Positions 37,425 to 45,695 of a DNA stretch of 64,000 nucleotides are shown here, in pieces; the stretch's first letter is position 1; each line of letters starts with the position of its first letter. The notes beneath the pieces are model-generated. The model had not been told where the DNA came from. It saw only the letters and a program-made list of their open reading frames with translations, and did no database searches. The stretch comes from Devosia beringensis (GTDB lineage: Bacteria > Pseudomonadota > Alphaproteobacteria > Rhizobiales > Devosiaceae): contig NZ_CP045422.1 in assembly GCF_014926585.1 (NCBI RefSeq), positions 3,984,766 through 4,048,765 on the forward strand. The letters run 5' to 3'. Made by a program: the position numbers and the translations under genes.

Positions 37425-38299
37425 GCGCGCTTCCCTCGACCTATAATGACGTGGTTGTCGATCCGGTGACCCGCATGGATCACGGCCTGTTCAAGTTCTC
37501 CGCCTATCCGGACCGCCCCCCGCTGGCCTGGCCGAACGGCGCCAAGGTCGCCATCGCCGTGGTCATCACCGTCGCGGCTGGCGATGTGGCGTCCAATCCG
37601 ACCAACCTGATCGGCTTCACCCATCGCGACTATGGTCCGCGCGTGGGCCTGTTCCGGTTGATGGGCATTCTCGACGAGCTGGGCATCAGGGCGACCGTGC
37701 CGCTGAGCGATGCGCTGCTGACCCGCTCGCCACGCGTGGCCGAGGAAGTGCTGAAGCTCGGCTGGGAGATTGCAGGCCATGGCGAAAAGGCCAATCTCGG
37801 CCTCAACTCGACCATGAGCGAAGCCGATGAGCTGGCCTATATCGAAGCCTCCCGCGCGGCGTTGCTGGCCGCGACCGGAATAGCCCCGCGTGGCTGGCTG
37901 GGACCGGGCAATAGCGAATCCTCGCACACGCTCCACCTGCTGGCGGGCGCGGGCTATGACTACACGCTCGACTGGGGCAATGACGACCAGCCCTATGACT
38001 TCATCGTGCCTAAGGGCCGGCTGTCGGCCCTGCCCTATAGCGTGGAAACCTCGGACGCCGCCGTGGTGCAAGCACAAAGCCATACGCCCTGGGAATATGA
38101 GCAGGCCCTCGCCGATCATCTCGAAGGGCTGCTGGCGGACAGCAATGGTTCGGTCATGACCCTGGGCCTGCAGGCCAATGTGTCCGGCCAGCCGTTCCGG
38201 GCGAAATATATCCGCAAATTCCTCGAAACGGCCGCAGCCACTCCGGGTGTGTGGTTTGCCACCGGCTCGGCGATCATCGACGCCTATCGGGCGGGATAG
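37421..38299 (+). CDS. Polysaccharide deacetylase-fold hydrolase, PuuE-like (copy 2)
   Basis: A 292-residue relative of the upstream gene, ATGA-coupled to it. The equivalent motif reads EIAGHGEKANLG, again without the HxxxH metal pair. GWLGPGNSESSHTLHLLAGAGYDYTLDWGNDDQP corresponds to the central block of copy 1. The two are clearly divergent, so a heteromer or two consecutive hydrolytic steps is as likely as redundancy. Confidence 0.82.
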   Translation: MSALPSTYNDVVVDPVTRMDHGLFKFSAYPDRPPLAWPNGAKVAIAVVITVAAGDVASNPTNLIGFTHRDYGPRVGLFRLMGILDELGIRATVPLSDALLTRSPRVAEEVLKLGWEIAGHGEKANLGLNSTMSEADELAYIEASRAALLAATGIAPRGWLGPGNSESSHTLHLLAGAGYDYTLDWGNDDQPYDFIVPKGRLSALPYSVETSDAAVVQAQSHTPWEYEQALADHLEGLLADSNGSVMTLGLQANVSGQPFRAKYIRKFLETAAATPGVWFATGSAIIDAYRAG

Positions 38300-38321
38300 G
38301 TCGGGCACAAGCTGCCAACCG

Positions 38322-38873
38322 CTAGACGCCACCACGGCCCGGTGCCATGCGCTGAAACACGCCATCCCGCTTGACCAAGGCGTGGTAGAGCGCCGCGCCA
38401 ATATGCAGAATGATGAGGCCGATCAGCGGGATGCGCAGGGTGGCGTGGATCTGCTTGGCGGTTTCGGCCAGGCTGTCCGACCGTGGCGCGAGGCGCGGGA
38501 AGCCCAGGCTGTCAAAGACCTCCAGCGGAAAGCCGCCGGCGGTGACGCGGATATAGCCCGAGATCGCCATGCCCAGCAGCAGGCCATAAAGCAGCCAGTG
38601 CGTCACCTCGGCCACGATGCGCTGCATGTGCGGCACGCTTGCGGGCAAAGGGGGTGGTGGATTGAGCAGCCGATAGGCCAGCCGCAAGGCGACCAGGATG
38701 AGGATCACCACGCCGATATTCTTGTGAAACAGGAACAGCGGGTCCTGCAGCGAGCGCTCGATGCCGGGGCGGAGCATGGCAATGGCCACAGGGATGGTCA
38801 GCAGCACCAGTATGGCGGTAACCCAGTGAAAAAACCGGGCCAGGGGCTTGTAGGTCAGGGTGGGGTTCATCAT
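38322..38873 (-). CDS. Cytochrome b561 family protein
   Basis: A 183-residue membrane protein with four helices. The conserved histidines expected to ligate heme are visible: H in ARFFHWVTA (helix 1), H in FLFHKNIGV (helix 2), H in EVTHWLLYG and H in LILHIGAALYHALV (helix 4). Such proteins pass electrons from quinol, often to superoxide. Start at 38873 (or the adjacent ATG at 38870). It converges with the deacetylase operon and diverges from the CDP-alcohol phosphatidyltransferase gene. Confidence 0.88.
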   Translation of the reverse strand: MMNPTLTYKPLARFFHWVTAILVLLTIPVAIAMLRPGIERSLQDPLFLFHKNIGVVILILVALRLAYRLLNPPPPLPASVPHMQRIVAEVTHWLLYGLLLGMAISGYIRVTAGGFPLEVFDSLGFPRLAPRSDSLAETAKQIHATLRIPLIGLIILHIGAALYHALVKRDGVFQRMAPGRGGV

Positions 38874-38918
38874 CGATTTTCCGGGGCTGGTATGAACCAA
38901 TGGCTTGCGGACAGCGTA

Positions 38919-38941
38919 ATATGACATGACTGTCGTATAAT
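38919..38941. promoter_or_regulatory. Imperfect dyad overlapping a -10 box
   Basis: ATATGACA-TGAC-TGTCGTAT (38919-38938, seven of eight positions paired) overlaps TATAAT at 38936-38941. This lies between cytochrome b561 and the lipid operon and would fit a repressor site over the plus-strand promoter. No good -35 was found. Confidence 0.45.
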
Positions 38942-38966
38942 AGCGCCAAATGCAAAGCAGGTGACC

Positions 38967-39737
38967 ATGAGTGATGCTGGCCTGGTGGGGCTTTTGCGCC
39001 TGCCCAAGGGGCTGCTGGGTGATAGGGGCGACAGATCGGTCAACCTGCGCTTCGCCCTGGTCTGCATCCTGCTGATGCCTGGTGTGCTCGCACTGGGTGC
39101 GGCTCTGACCGGCTCATTCATGGGCGCGGCGACCGGGCTGGTGACGTTTACGATCATGGCTGTTGTCGCGGGACTGGCTTTGAAGGCGCAATATCAGCAT
39201 GACCGCCTGGGCATTGCCAATATCGTCACGCTGTTGCGCACCGCCATCATCGCGGCCCTGGCGGCCCCGCTGACCCAGCCCGGCCTGCTCGCCATGGAAG
39301 AGGCCCTGGCATGGACGGTGCTTGGCGTGGCGGTTTTTTCCCTCTGCCTGGATGGCGTGGACGGCTATTTCGCCCGCAGGCAGAAGCTCACCTCAGATTT
39401 CGGCGCCCGGTTCGATATGGAGGTGGATTCCATCTTTGCCCTGCTGCTGGCCGTACTGGCCATGCAATCGGGCAAGGCAGGCCTATGGATCTTGCTGCTC
39501 GGCGGCATGCGCTACGCCTTTCTGGCCGCGGGCCTGTTGCTGCCCTGGCTTGATCGCCCGCTGCCGGAACGCTTCAGCCGCAAGGCGATCTGCGTCATCC
39601 AGATCGCCGTGCTGATCGGGCTGCTCGCGCCAATCATTTCAGGCCCCCTGTCCTGGGCGCTGGCCGCTTCCGGCACGCTACTGCTCACCTATTCCTTCGG
39701 CCGCGACGTGGTGTGGCTGGCGCGGCATCGAGCGTGA
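38967..39737 (+). CDS. CDP-alcohol phosphatidyltransferase family protein
   Basis: A 256-residue membrane enzyme. The complete catalytic signature DG-x2-AR-x8-G-x3-D-x3-D is present as DGYFARRQKLTSDFGARFDMEVD. About six helices surround it. It transfers a phosphatidyl or similar group from a CDP-activated lipid to an alcohol; the acceptor is unknown. The ATG at 38967 is chosen over a GTG two codons upstream. First gene of a tightly packed seven-gene operon. Confidence 0.9.
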   Translation: MSDAGLVGLLRLPKGLLGDRGDRSVNLRFALVCILLMPGVLALGAALTGSFMGAATGLVTFTIMAVVAGLALKAQYQHDRLGIANIVTLLRTAIIAALAAPLTQPGLLAMEEALAWTVLGVAVFSLCLDGVDGYFARRQKLTSDFGARFDMEVDSIFALLLAVLAMQSGKAGLWILLLGGMRYAFLAAGLLLPWLDRPLPERFSRKAICVIQIAVLIGLLAPIISGPLSWALAASGTLLLTYSFGRDVVWLARHRA

Positions 39738-41368
39738 AGACGATGCGCATGGGCAGGCTCAGCACAGTCCTTGCCGCGCTGGTGCTCTATGCCGTGCTGG
39801 CGCAGCCCAATCATCCCGATGCGCTGACGCCCGCCCTCTTGCTGCAGGTTCCGCTCGAATGGTTTGTCCTTGTGGCGTTGTTGCTGCTGCTGCCATCCGG
39901 CAATGTCTGGGCACATGGTGTGCGGGCCTTGCTGGTGCTCCTGCTGACGCTGCTCTCTTTGCTCAAGCTGGCGGACCTGGCCAGCTTCACCGCGTTCAAC
40001 CGCGCCTTCAACCCGCTGATGGATGTGCCGCTGGTGGAAGCGGCATTCCGGCTGGCCGCCGGTTCGGTGGGCTTGCCGCTCGCCATCACATTGGCGATTT
40101 GCGTCGTACTTTTGCCCTTCCTGCTGTCAGGTCTGCTGTGGTGGGCAACGGGGCAATTGCTGGCGGTGGATTTGTCGCGGCGGATGCGCGCGGGCGCCGG
40201 TCTGATCGGTGGCGTCGCGCTGCTGTTGCTGGTTGCCCATGTCGGGGTGGCGCGTGGGGCATGGGCCCTGCCCTTCACCCTGCCGGGCGAGAGCTTTTCT
40301 ACCCGTCTTGCCATGGACAGGACGGCCACGTTCCAGGCACTTTACGCCGATCTGGCCGCCTTTGAAATCGAGGCCAGGCAGGATCCCTTCGCCGGGCAGA
40401 GCGATCTGTTTGGCCGCCTTGCCGGGCGCGATGTGTTTGTCATCTTCGTCGAAAGCTACGGCCAGACAGCCTATCGCAATCCGCTCTATGCGCCGACCCA
40501 CCTGGCCCGACTCGAGGCAGCGCAGGCCAAGTTGGCAGAAGCAGGTCTGGCCATGCGCTCAGCCTGGCTGACCTCGCCAGTTGCCGGCGGGCAGAGCTGG
40601 CTGGCCCATTCAACGCTCGCCTCGGGACTATCGATCGACAACCAGGCGCGCTACCGCGCCATGCTGGCCAGTTCCCGAGCGTCGCTCTACCATCTCGCGC
40701 AGCGCTCGGGATATCGGACGGCCACGATCATGCCGGCCATAACCCTGCCATGGCCCGAAGCACGTTTCATGGGTTTTACCGATATCTATGAAGCGGCCGA
40801 TCTTGGCTACAAGGGCGACGCCTTCAACTGGACGACCATGCCCGACCAATACACGCTGAGCACGGTCGACCGGCTGCTGCCGGCAGACGGCAGGTCGGAC
40901 TTTGCCATGACGGCCCTCTTGTCCTCACATGCGCCGTGGACTCCCGTGCCACGTCTTGTCGACTGGGACGCGGTGGGGGACGGCGCCATTTTCGACGCGA
41001 ACCAGCATGTGGGTCCGCCAGGAGGCGCTGTGTGGCCCAATCAGGAGCTGATGCGCGAGCAGTACCGGCTGTCGCTCGACTATACCCTGGAGGTCGTGTT
41101 CGATTTTGCGGCGCGTCATGCTGACCGGGACTGGCTGCTCGTCATCCTGGGTGATCATCCGCCAGCCCAGACGGTGTCAGGGATCGACGGACAGGACGTG
41201 CCCATCCACATCATTGGCTCGGCGGGGTTGCTCGCAGCGTTCGATGATTGGCACTTCACCCCCGGTCTTATTCCGGGTGCGGATGCCCCTGTGTGGCCGA
41301 TGAGCGCTTTCCGCGACCGGTTCATTGCCGCGCTCTCGTCGACCGGCGCCGAGATACCCGAGCCATGA
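39734..41368 (+). CDS. Sulfatase-like (alkaline phosphatase superfamily) membrane protein
   Basis: A 544-residue protein. Four or five N-terminal helices (to about residue 150) anchor a periplasmic hydrolase domain, in the style of LtaS/OpgB phosphoglycerol or phosphoethanolamine transferases. DVFVIFVESYG is the first metal-binding block, GGQSWLAHSTLASG holds the likely nucleophile serine, and VILGDHPPA the second metal block. The GTG at 39734 overlaps the previous stop. It probably transfers a lipid headgroup to an envelope acceptor. Confidence 0.78.
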   Translation: MKTMRMGRLSTVLAALVLYAVLAQPNHPDALTPALLLQVPLEWFVLVALLLLLPSGNVWAHGVRALLVLLLTLLSLLKLADLASFTAFNRAFNPLMDVPLVEAAFRLAAGSVGLPLAITLAICVVLLPFLLSGLLWWATGQLLAVDLSRRMRAGAGLIGGVALLLLVAHVGVARGAWALPFTLPGESFSTRLAMDRTATFQALYADLAAFEIEARQDPFAGQSDLFGRLAGRDVFVIFVESYGQTAYRNPLYAPTHLARLEAAQAKLAEAGLAMRSAWLTSPVAGGQSWLAHSTLASGLSIDNQARYRAMLASSRASLYHLAQRSGYRTATIMPAITLPWPEARFMGFTDIYEAADLGYKGDAFNWTTMPDQYTLSTVDRLLPADGRSDFAMTALLSSHAPWTPVPRLVDWDAVGDGAIFDANQHVGPPGGAVWPNQELMREQYRLSLDYTLEVVFDFAARHADRDWLLVILGDHPPAQTVSGIDGQDVPIHIIGSAGLLAAFDDWHFTPGLIPGADAPVWPMSAFRDRFIAALSSTGAEIPEP

Positions 41369-42336
41369 CGGCGCCGGCGCTTGCAGAAGAGCGCGCTGAA
41401 CGACACCGCAGCCGGTGGCGGCTGGGGCTGCGACTGGCGACGCCGATCGTGCTGATTGGCCTGCTGTGGAACCTGGCCGATGGGCCGGGGGCGCTGGCTT
41501 TGCTCGGCGACCTCGACTGGACCTATATAGTGCTCGCCTTTGTCGCGGTGAACCTGCAGACGCTGGCCTCAGCCTGGCGCTGGCATCGGGTAGCGGCAAG
41601 ACTGGGGCAAGTCATTTCACTCCGCCAGGCGGTGGCCGAATATTACCTGTCACAGGTGGTCAACCAGTCGCTGCCCGGCGGTGTGCTGGGTGACGCCGCC
41701 CGCGCCGTCCGCGCCCGCCACAAGGTGGGCCTTGGCATCGCCGCCAAGGCGGTCATCATCGAACGCCTCGCCGGACAGATCGCGATGTTCAGCCTGCTCG
41801 CCCTTGGCCTGGCCTGGGCCATGCTGATGCCTGGCGGGCTGGTGCTGACGATCGAGCCGTGGCAGATCGCCGTTGCAGTCGCGGCCGTTGGCCTAGTGGC
41901 GCTGGCCATTGGCCTGGCGCGGCGCGCTGCTGGCAAGCGTTGGCCGCGAGGCTTCGGCACAGCGCTGCATGCGGCACTCGTTGCCGATGGCGCATGGATG
42001 GAACAGGCGCTGCTTGGGGTCGTGATCGTCACTCTCAACCTTGCCAGCTTCACCCTCTGCGCGCTGGCGACCGGAACGGCACTGGGCGTTGAAGCCGTTC
42101 TGGTCCTCGTGCCGCTGATCCTGTGTGCCATGCTGGTTCCCGCCAGTGTTGCGGGCTGGGGTTTTCGCGAGGGCGCCGCAGCGGCGCTGTTTCCTCTGGC
42201 CGGGGCCACGGCGACCGCCGGCTTTGCCGCCAGCGTCGCCTTTGGTCTGGTCATCCTGGCGGCCAGCCTGCCGGGCCTGCTGGTTCTAACTTCCAAAAGC
42301 CACTCTTCCTCCATTCACCCTGAACAGCGGAGATAA
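41365..42336 (+). CDS. Lysylphosphatidylglycerol synthase/flippase-type membrane protein (UPF0104)
   Basis: A 323-residue protein with about eight helices. SAWRWHRVAARLG, YYLSQVVNQSLPGGVLGDAARAVRA and the late GWGFREGAAAALF block match the AglD/MprF membrane domain. It has no aminoacyltransferase domain, so it is presumably a lipid or saccharide flippase. Coupled by ATGA to the sulfatase-like gene and 2 bases from the next, so it belongs to the same envelope-lipid operon. Confidence 0.82.
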   Translation: MTAPALAEERAERHRSRWRLGLRLATPIVLIGLLWNLADGPGALALLGDLDWTYIVLAFVAVNLQTLASAWRWHRVAARLGQVISLRQAVAEYYLSQVVNQSLPGGVLGDAARAVRARHKVGLGIAAKAVIIERLAGQIAMFSLLALGLAWAMLMPGGLVLTIEPWQIAVAVAAVGLVALAIGLARRAAGKRWPRGFGTALHAALVADGAWMEQALLGVVIVTLNLASFTLCALATGTALGVEAVLVLVPLILCAMLVPASVAGWGFREGAAAALFPLAGATATAGFAASVAFGLVILAASLPGLLVLTSKSHSSSIHPEQRR

Positions 42337-42338
42337 TC

Positions 42339-43346
42339 GTGACCCTTCTGAAAGCCACACGTCGACAGTTTCTCGGTGCCGGGCTCGGCACAATCGGCCT
42401 GGCCGCCCTTGCGCCGCGCTTGCTGGCGCAGGAGAGCCAAGCGCTGAAAGATGTCGCCCTGCAGCTGAGCTGGCTGCATTCAGTGCAGTTTGGCGGCAGC
42501 TATATCGCCCAGTCCAAGGGCTATTGGCGCGATGGCGGCCTCAATGTCGCGCTCAATCCGGGCGGGCCCAACGCCCCGGTGGAGCCGCCCGTCGTCACCG
42601 GCCAGGCGCTGGTCGGCATCTCGGCTGCCGACTATACGGCCGCAGCCGTGGAACAGGGTGCGCCCTTCAAGATCATCGGCGTTGCGATGCAGAAGAATCC
42701 CTTTGTAGTGGCGTCGCTGCCGGCCAATCCAGTCAATGCGCCGGCCGATCTGGTGGGCAAGCGCATCGGCATGGCACTGGCCAATACGCCGGTGCTGCAG
42801 GCGCTGTGCACGATCAATGGCGTTGACATCAACCAGATCGAGATCGTGCCCACCCAATATGACGCTGCGCCGCTGCTGGCCGATCAGGTTGACTGCCTAC
42901 TGTGCTGGGAGACCGACCTGCCGGTCGCCATGGCCATGCAGGGGATCGAGAGCGTCACCATGCTGATGGCCGACCACGGCTATGCGGTGCATTCGCAGAC
43001 CTATATCGCCACCGACGACAGCATCGCCAACCGCCGCGACGATCTGGTGGCGCTAATGCGGGGCGAGGTCATGGGCTGGACTGATTATCGTGCGGACACG
43101 AAGGCCGCGGCGGCGCTGACCCTGGAAATGTATCCCGACCAGGGGCTCGACCTGGCGACCCAGGAGCTGCAGGCCGAGCGGCAGGTGCCGCTGATGTTTT
43201 CCGAGCTGACCGACGCCAATGGCTTTGGCTGGTTCACCGAGGACACGGTGGCGCAGAACATCGAGACGCTGGCGCTGCTCGACCGCGCGGTGACGGCCGG
43301 GCTCTGGGACCGGTCCATTCTCGAGGATGTGCATGAAGCCGGCTGA
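42339..43346 (+). CDS. ABC transporter substrate-binding protein, NMT1/SsuA-like, Tat-exported
   Basis: A 335-residue binding protein. The Tat-type leader TRRQFLGAGLGTIGLAALAP is at residues 7-26. Next come LQLSWLHSVQFGGSYIAQSKGYWRDGGL and VPTQYDAAPLLADQVD, the pattern of NMT1/ThiY pyrimidine- or sulfonate-type receptors. The start is GTG with GGAG upstream. Its operon position after three lipid genes is unusual. Confidence 0.85.
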   Translation: MTLLKATRRQFLGAGLGTIGLAALAPRLLAQESQALKDVALQLSWLHSVQFGGSYIAQSKGYWRDGGLNVALNPGGPNAPVEPPVVTGQALVGISAADYTAAAVEQGAPFKIIGVAMQKNPFVVASLPANPVNAPADLVGKRIGMALANTPVLQALCTINGVDINQIEIVPTQYDAAPLLADQVDCLLCWETDLPVAMAMQGIESVTMLMADHGYAVHSQTYIATDDSIANRRDDLVALMRGEVMGWTDYRADTKAAAALTLEMYPDQGLDLATQELQAERQVPLMFSELTDANGFGWFTEDTVAQNIETLALLDRAVTAGLWDRSILEDVHEAG

Positions 43347-44112
43347 TACTGCCAGGCCACCGGAGGTGGTCTGCACGGACCTGGGCAAGGTATTTCGCGT
43401 CGGCGGCAGGACCATCGAGGCCCTGCTGCCGCTCGACCTGAGCTTTGCCGCCGGACAGACCACGGCGCTGGTCGGACCATCGGGCTGCGGCAAGTCCACG
43501 CTGTTGCGCCTGGTGGCTGGGCTGGAGGCGCCCAGCAGCGGCACGGTGCACATTGGCGGGGACACGCCGCGCACGGTCAGCCAGCGCGCCGGGCTGGCCA
43601 TTGCCTTTCAGGATGCCGCGCTTCTGCCCTGGCTGACCGTGCGGCAGAACGTGGCGCTGGCCCTCAAGCTGGCGCGTCGGCCGCTAGACCCTGACCGGGT
43701 CACGGCGCTGATAGAGCTCGTCGGCCTTGGCCCATTTGCCGACACAAGACCGGCCGAACTGTCCGGCGGCATGCGGCAGCGCGCTGCCATAGCGCGCTGT
43801 CTCATCACCGAGCCTGGCCTGCTACTGCTCGATGAACCCTTCGGCGCTGTGGACGAGCTCACCCGCACCCGGCTCAACCAGGACCTGCCGGCCCTGTGGC
43901 AGAAACGGGGTACGACGACGCTGTTGGTAACGCATTCGATCACCGAGGCAGTGACCCTGAGTGACCGCGTCATCGTGTTTTCGCCGCGACCCGCACGGGT
44001 CATCGGCGATTTTGTCATCGACCCTGAGGCCGACGATGCCGGCGTTCGCGCCATGGTCGCAGCTATCGCCAACGCTCTCGCGCCGGCCGCACAAAGCGTG
44101 CAGACGCCGTGA
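43333..44112 (+). CDS. ABC transporter ATP-binding protein (SsuB/TauB-like)
   Basis: A 259-residue ATPase. It has Walker A LVGPSGCGKSTLLRLV, Q-loop IAFQDAALLPWLTVRQNVAL, signature ELSGGMRQRAAIARCL and Walker B LLLLDEPFGAVDE. The ATG at 43333 gives GAGG at a proper distance and starts within the end of the binding-protein gene. It energises the permease encoded next. Confidence 0.92.
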   Translation: MKPADTARPPEVVCTDLGKVFRVGGRTIEALLPLDLSFAAGQTTALVGPSGCGKSTLLRLVAGLEAPSSGTVHIGGDTPRTVSQRAGLAIAFQDAALLPWLTVRQNVALALKLARRPLDPDRVTALIELVGLGPFADTRPAELSGGMRQRAAIARCLITEPGLLLLDEPFGAVDELTRTRLNQDLPALWQKRGTTTLLVTHSITEAVTLSDRVIVFSPRPARVIGDFVIDPEADDAGVRAMVAAIANALAPAAQSVQTP

Positions 44113-45695
44113 ACACACGCGCCGTGCCAGCGCTGGGGACATTGGCGCCACCTGTCGCCCGCATCCTGCTGGCGCTGGGCCTCTGGCAGGCGCTGGCATT
44201 GCTCACCAGCAGCACGTTCATTCTTGCCGGTCCTGTCGCGGTCGGCGGTCATATCCTTGGCAATGCGCCGCTGCTGGTGCGCGCAGCGCTGACGACCCTT
44301 CAGTCTGCCGCCATCGGCTTTGTCATCGGCAACGGCCTTGCGATCGCCCTCGCCGTCATTGCCATCAGCCTGCCGCGGCTCGAGCGCCTGGTGTCCGGCC
44401 TGGCGCTGTTGCTCTTCTGCCTGCCCTTCGTGGCCACCGGACCCATTCTGCGGGTGATCCATGGCGTCGGCGACGGACCGCAGATCGCCCTGGCGGCGCT
44501 GGCGACCTATTACACCAGCTATCTCTGCCTCATGGTTGGATTGCGCGCGGCGCCCGCCAGCTGGCTGGACCTGGTGCGCAGCTATGGCCGCGGCCGGTTT
44601 ACCGAGCTGGTGCGGGTGCGGGCCAGAGCCTGCATTCCCTATTTCATCGCCGGGCTGCAGATCGGCGCACCGGCGGCGTTTCTGGGGGCCATGATCGGCG
44701 AGTTCACCGGTGCCGAGCGCGGCCTGGGCGTACTCAGCATTCGCGCCATGCGGGCGCTGGACGTCGACATGAGCTGGGCCATTGCCACCCTGGCCGCCGC
44801 GATCTCGGCACTGGCCTTCTGGTTCTTCGGCTGGCTGGGTCGCCGGCTGGACGTGGCGCCGCCGCCCTTGCTGATCGCGCCACGGCAGGACGCGACCTCG
44901 CCGTCCTGGGGCGCAGGGCTGCTGGCCGCACTGGTGCAGGTCGTGGCGATCACCGCGCTGGTGCTGGCCCTGTGGGTCGGCCTGATGGAGGCCCTCGGAC
45001 TGTCACCCTTCTTTGCCAAGCGGCCACAGGATGTCCTTGCCTTCCTCGTCTGGGCGCCCGACGCAGCGGCAAACCGGAGCATGTTACTGCTGGCCTTCTG
45101 GCAGACGCTGTCGCTGACCGTTCCGGGCTATCTCCTCGGACTCGCGCTGGGCGCGGGCCTCGCCGTCGTCATGGTGCTGCGCCCGACCCTGGCTGCCACC
45201 GCCCTGCCCGTGGCCATCGCGCTGCGCTCGATCCCCATCGTCACCACGGCGCCCCTGATCGTCCTTTCGCTGGGACGGGGCGCCGTCGGCACCATCACCA
45301 TCGTTGCGGTGATGATTTTCTTCCCCACGCTGGCAGCATGCCTCGAGGGCATGCGCCGCACGCCCCGGCCGGTGCTCGACATCTTCGACAGCTATGCCGC
45401 CGGGCCCTGGCAACTTCTGGTCCATGCCCAGCTGCCCGCCATGGCGCCGGCATTGTTCGCGGCTGCCCGCATGGCCGTGCCCGCCGCGCTGCTGGCAGCC
45501 ACCACGGCCGAATGGCTGGCGACGGGAACCGGTATGGGCAGCCTGATGGCACTGACCGCCTCGACGTCCAATTACGCCCTGCTGTGGAGCGCCATCGTGC
45601 TGCTGGCCGTTACTGCCAGCATTGCCTATGGGCTGGTCCAGCTGCTGGAGCGGCGCATGCTGCAGATCTTCGCCAGCGAGCAGCTGACCTTATGA
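44109..45695 (+). CDS. Fused double ABC permease (two SsuC-type domains)
   Basis: A 528-residue protein containing two BPD-type membrane domains in tandem. The first spans about residues 65-255 with its EAA loop in DLVRSYGRGRFTELVRVRARACIPYF. The second spans about 310-520 with FDSYAAGPWQLLVHAQLPAMAPALF. Single-domain SsuC permeases work as dimers, so this fusion would give the whole channel in one chain. It starts with a GTG overlapping the ATPase stop, and its stop overlaps the glycosyltransferase start. Confidence 0.88.
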   Translation: MNTRAVPALGTLAPPVARILLALGLWQALALLTSSTFILAGPVAVGGHILGNAPLLVRAALTTLQSAAIGFVIGNGLAIALAVIAISLPRLERLVSGLALLLFCLPFVATGPILRVIHGVGDGPQIALAALATYYTSYLCLMVGLRAAPASWLDLVRSYGRGRFTELVRVRARACIPYFIAGLQIGAPAAFLGAMIGEFTGAERGLGVLSIRAMRALDVDMSWAIATLAAAISALAFWFFGWLGRRLDVAPPPLLIAPRQDATSPSWGAGLLAALVQVVAITALVLALWVGLMEALGLSPFFAKRPQDVLAFLVWAPDAAANRSMLLLAFWQTLSLTVPGYLLGLALGAGLAVVMVLRPTLAATALPVAIALRSIPIVTTAPLIVLSLGRGAVGTITIVAVMIFFPTLAACLEGMRRTPRPVLDIFDSYAAGPWQLLVHAQLPAMAPALFAAARMAVPAALLAATTAEWLATGTGMGSLMALTASTSNYALLWSAIVLLAVTASIAYGLVQLLERRMLQIFASEQLTL

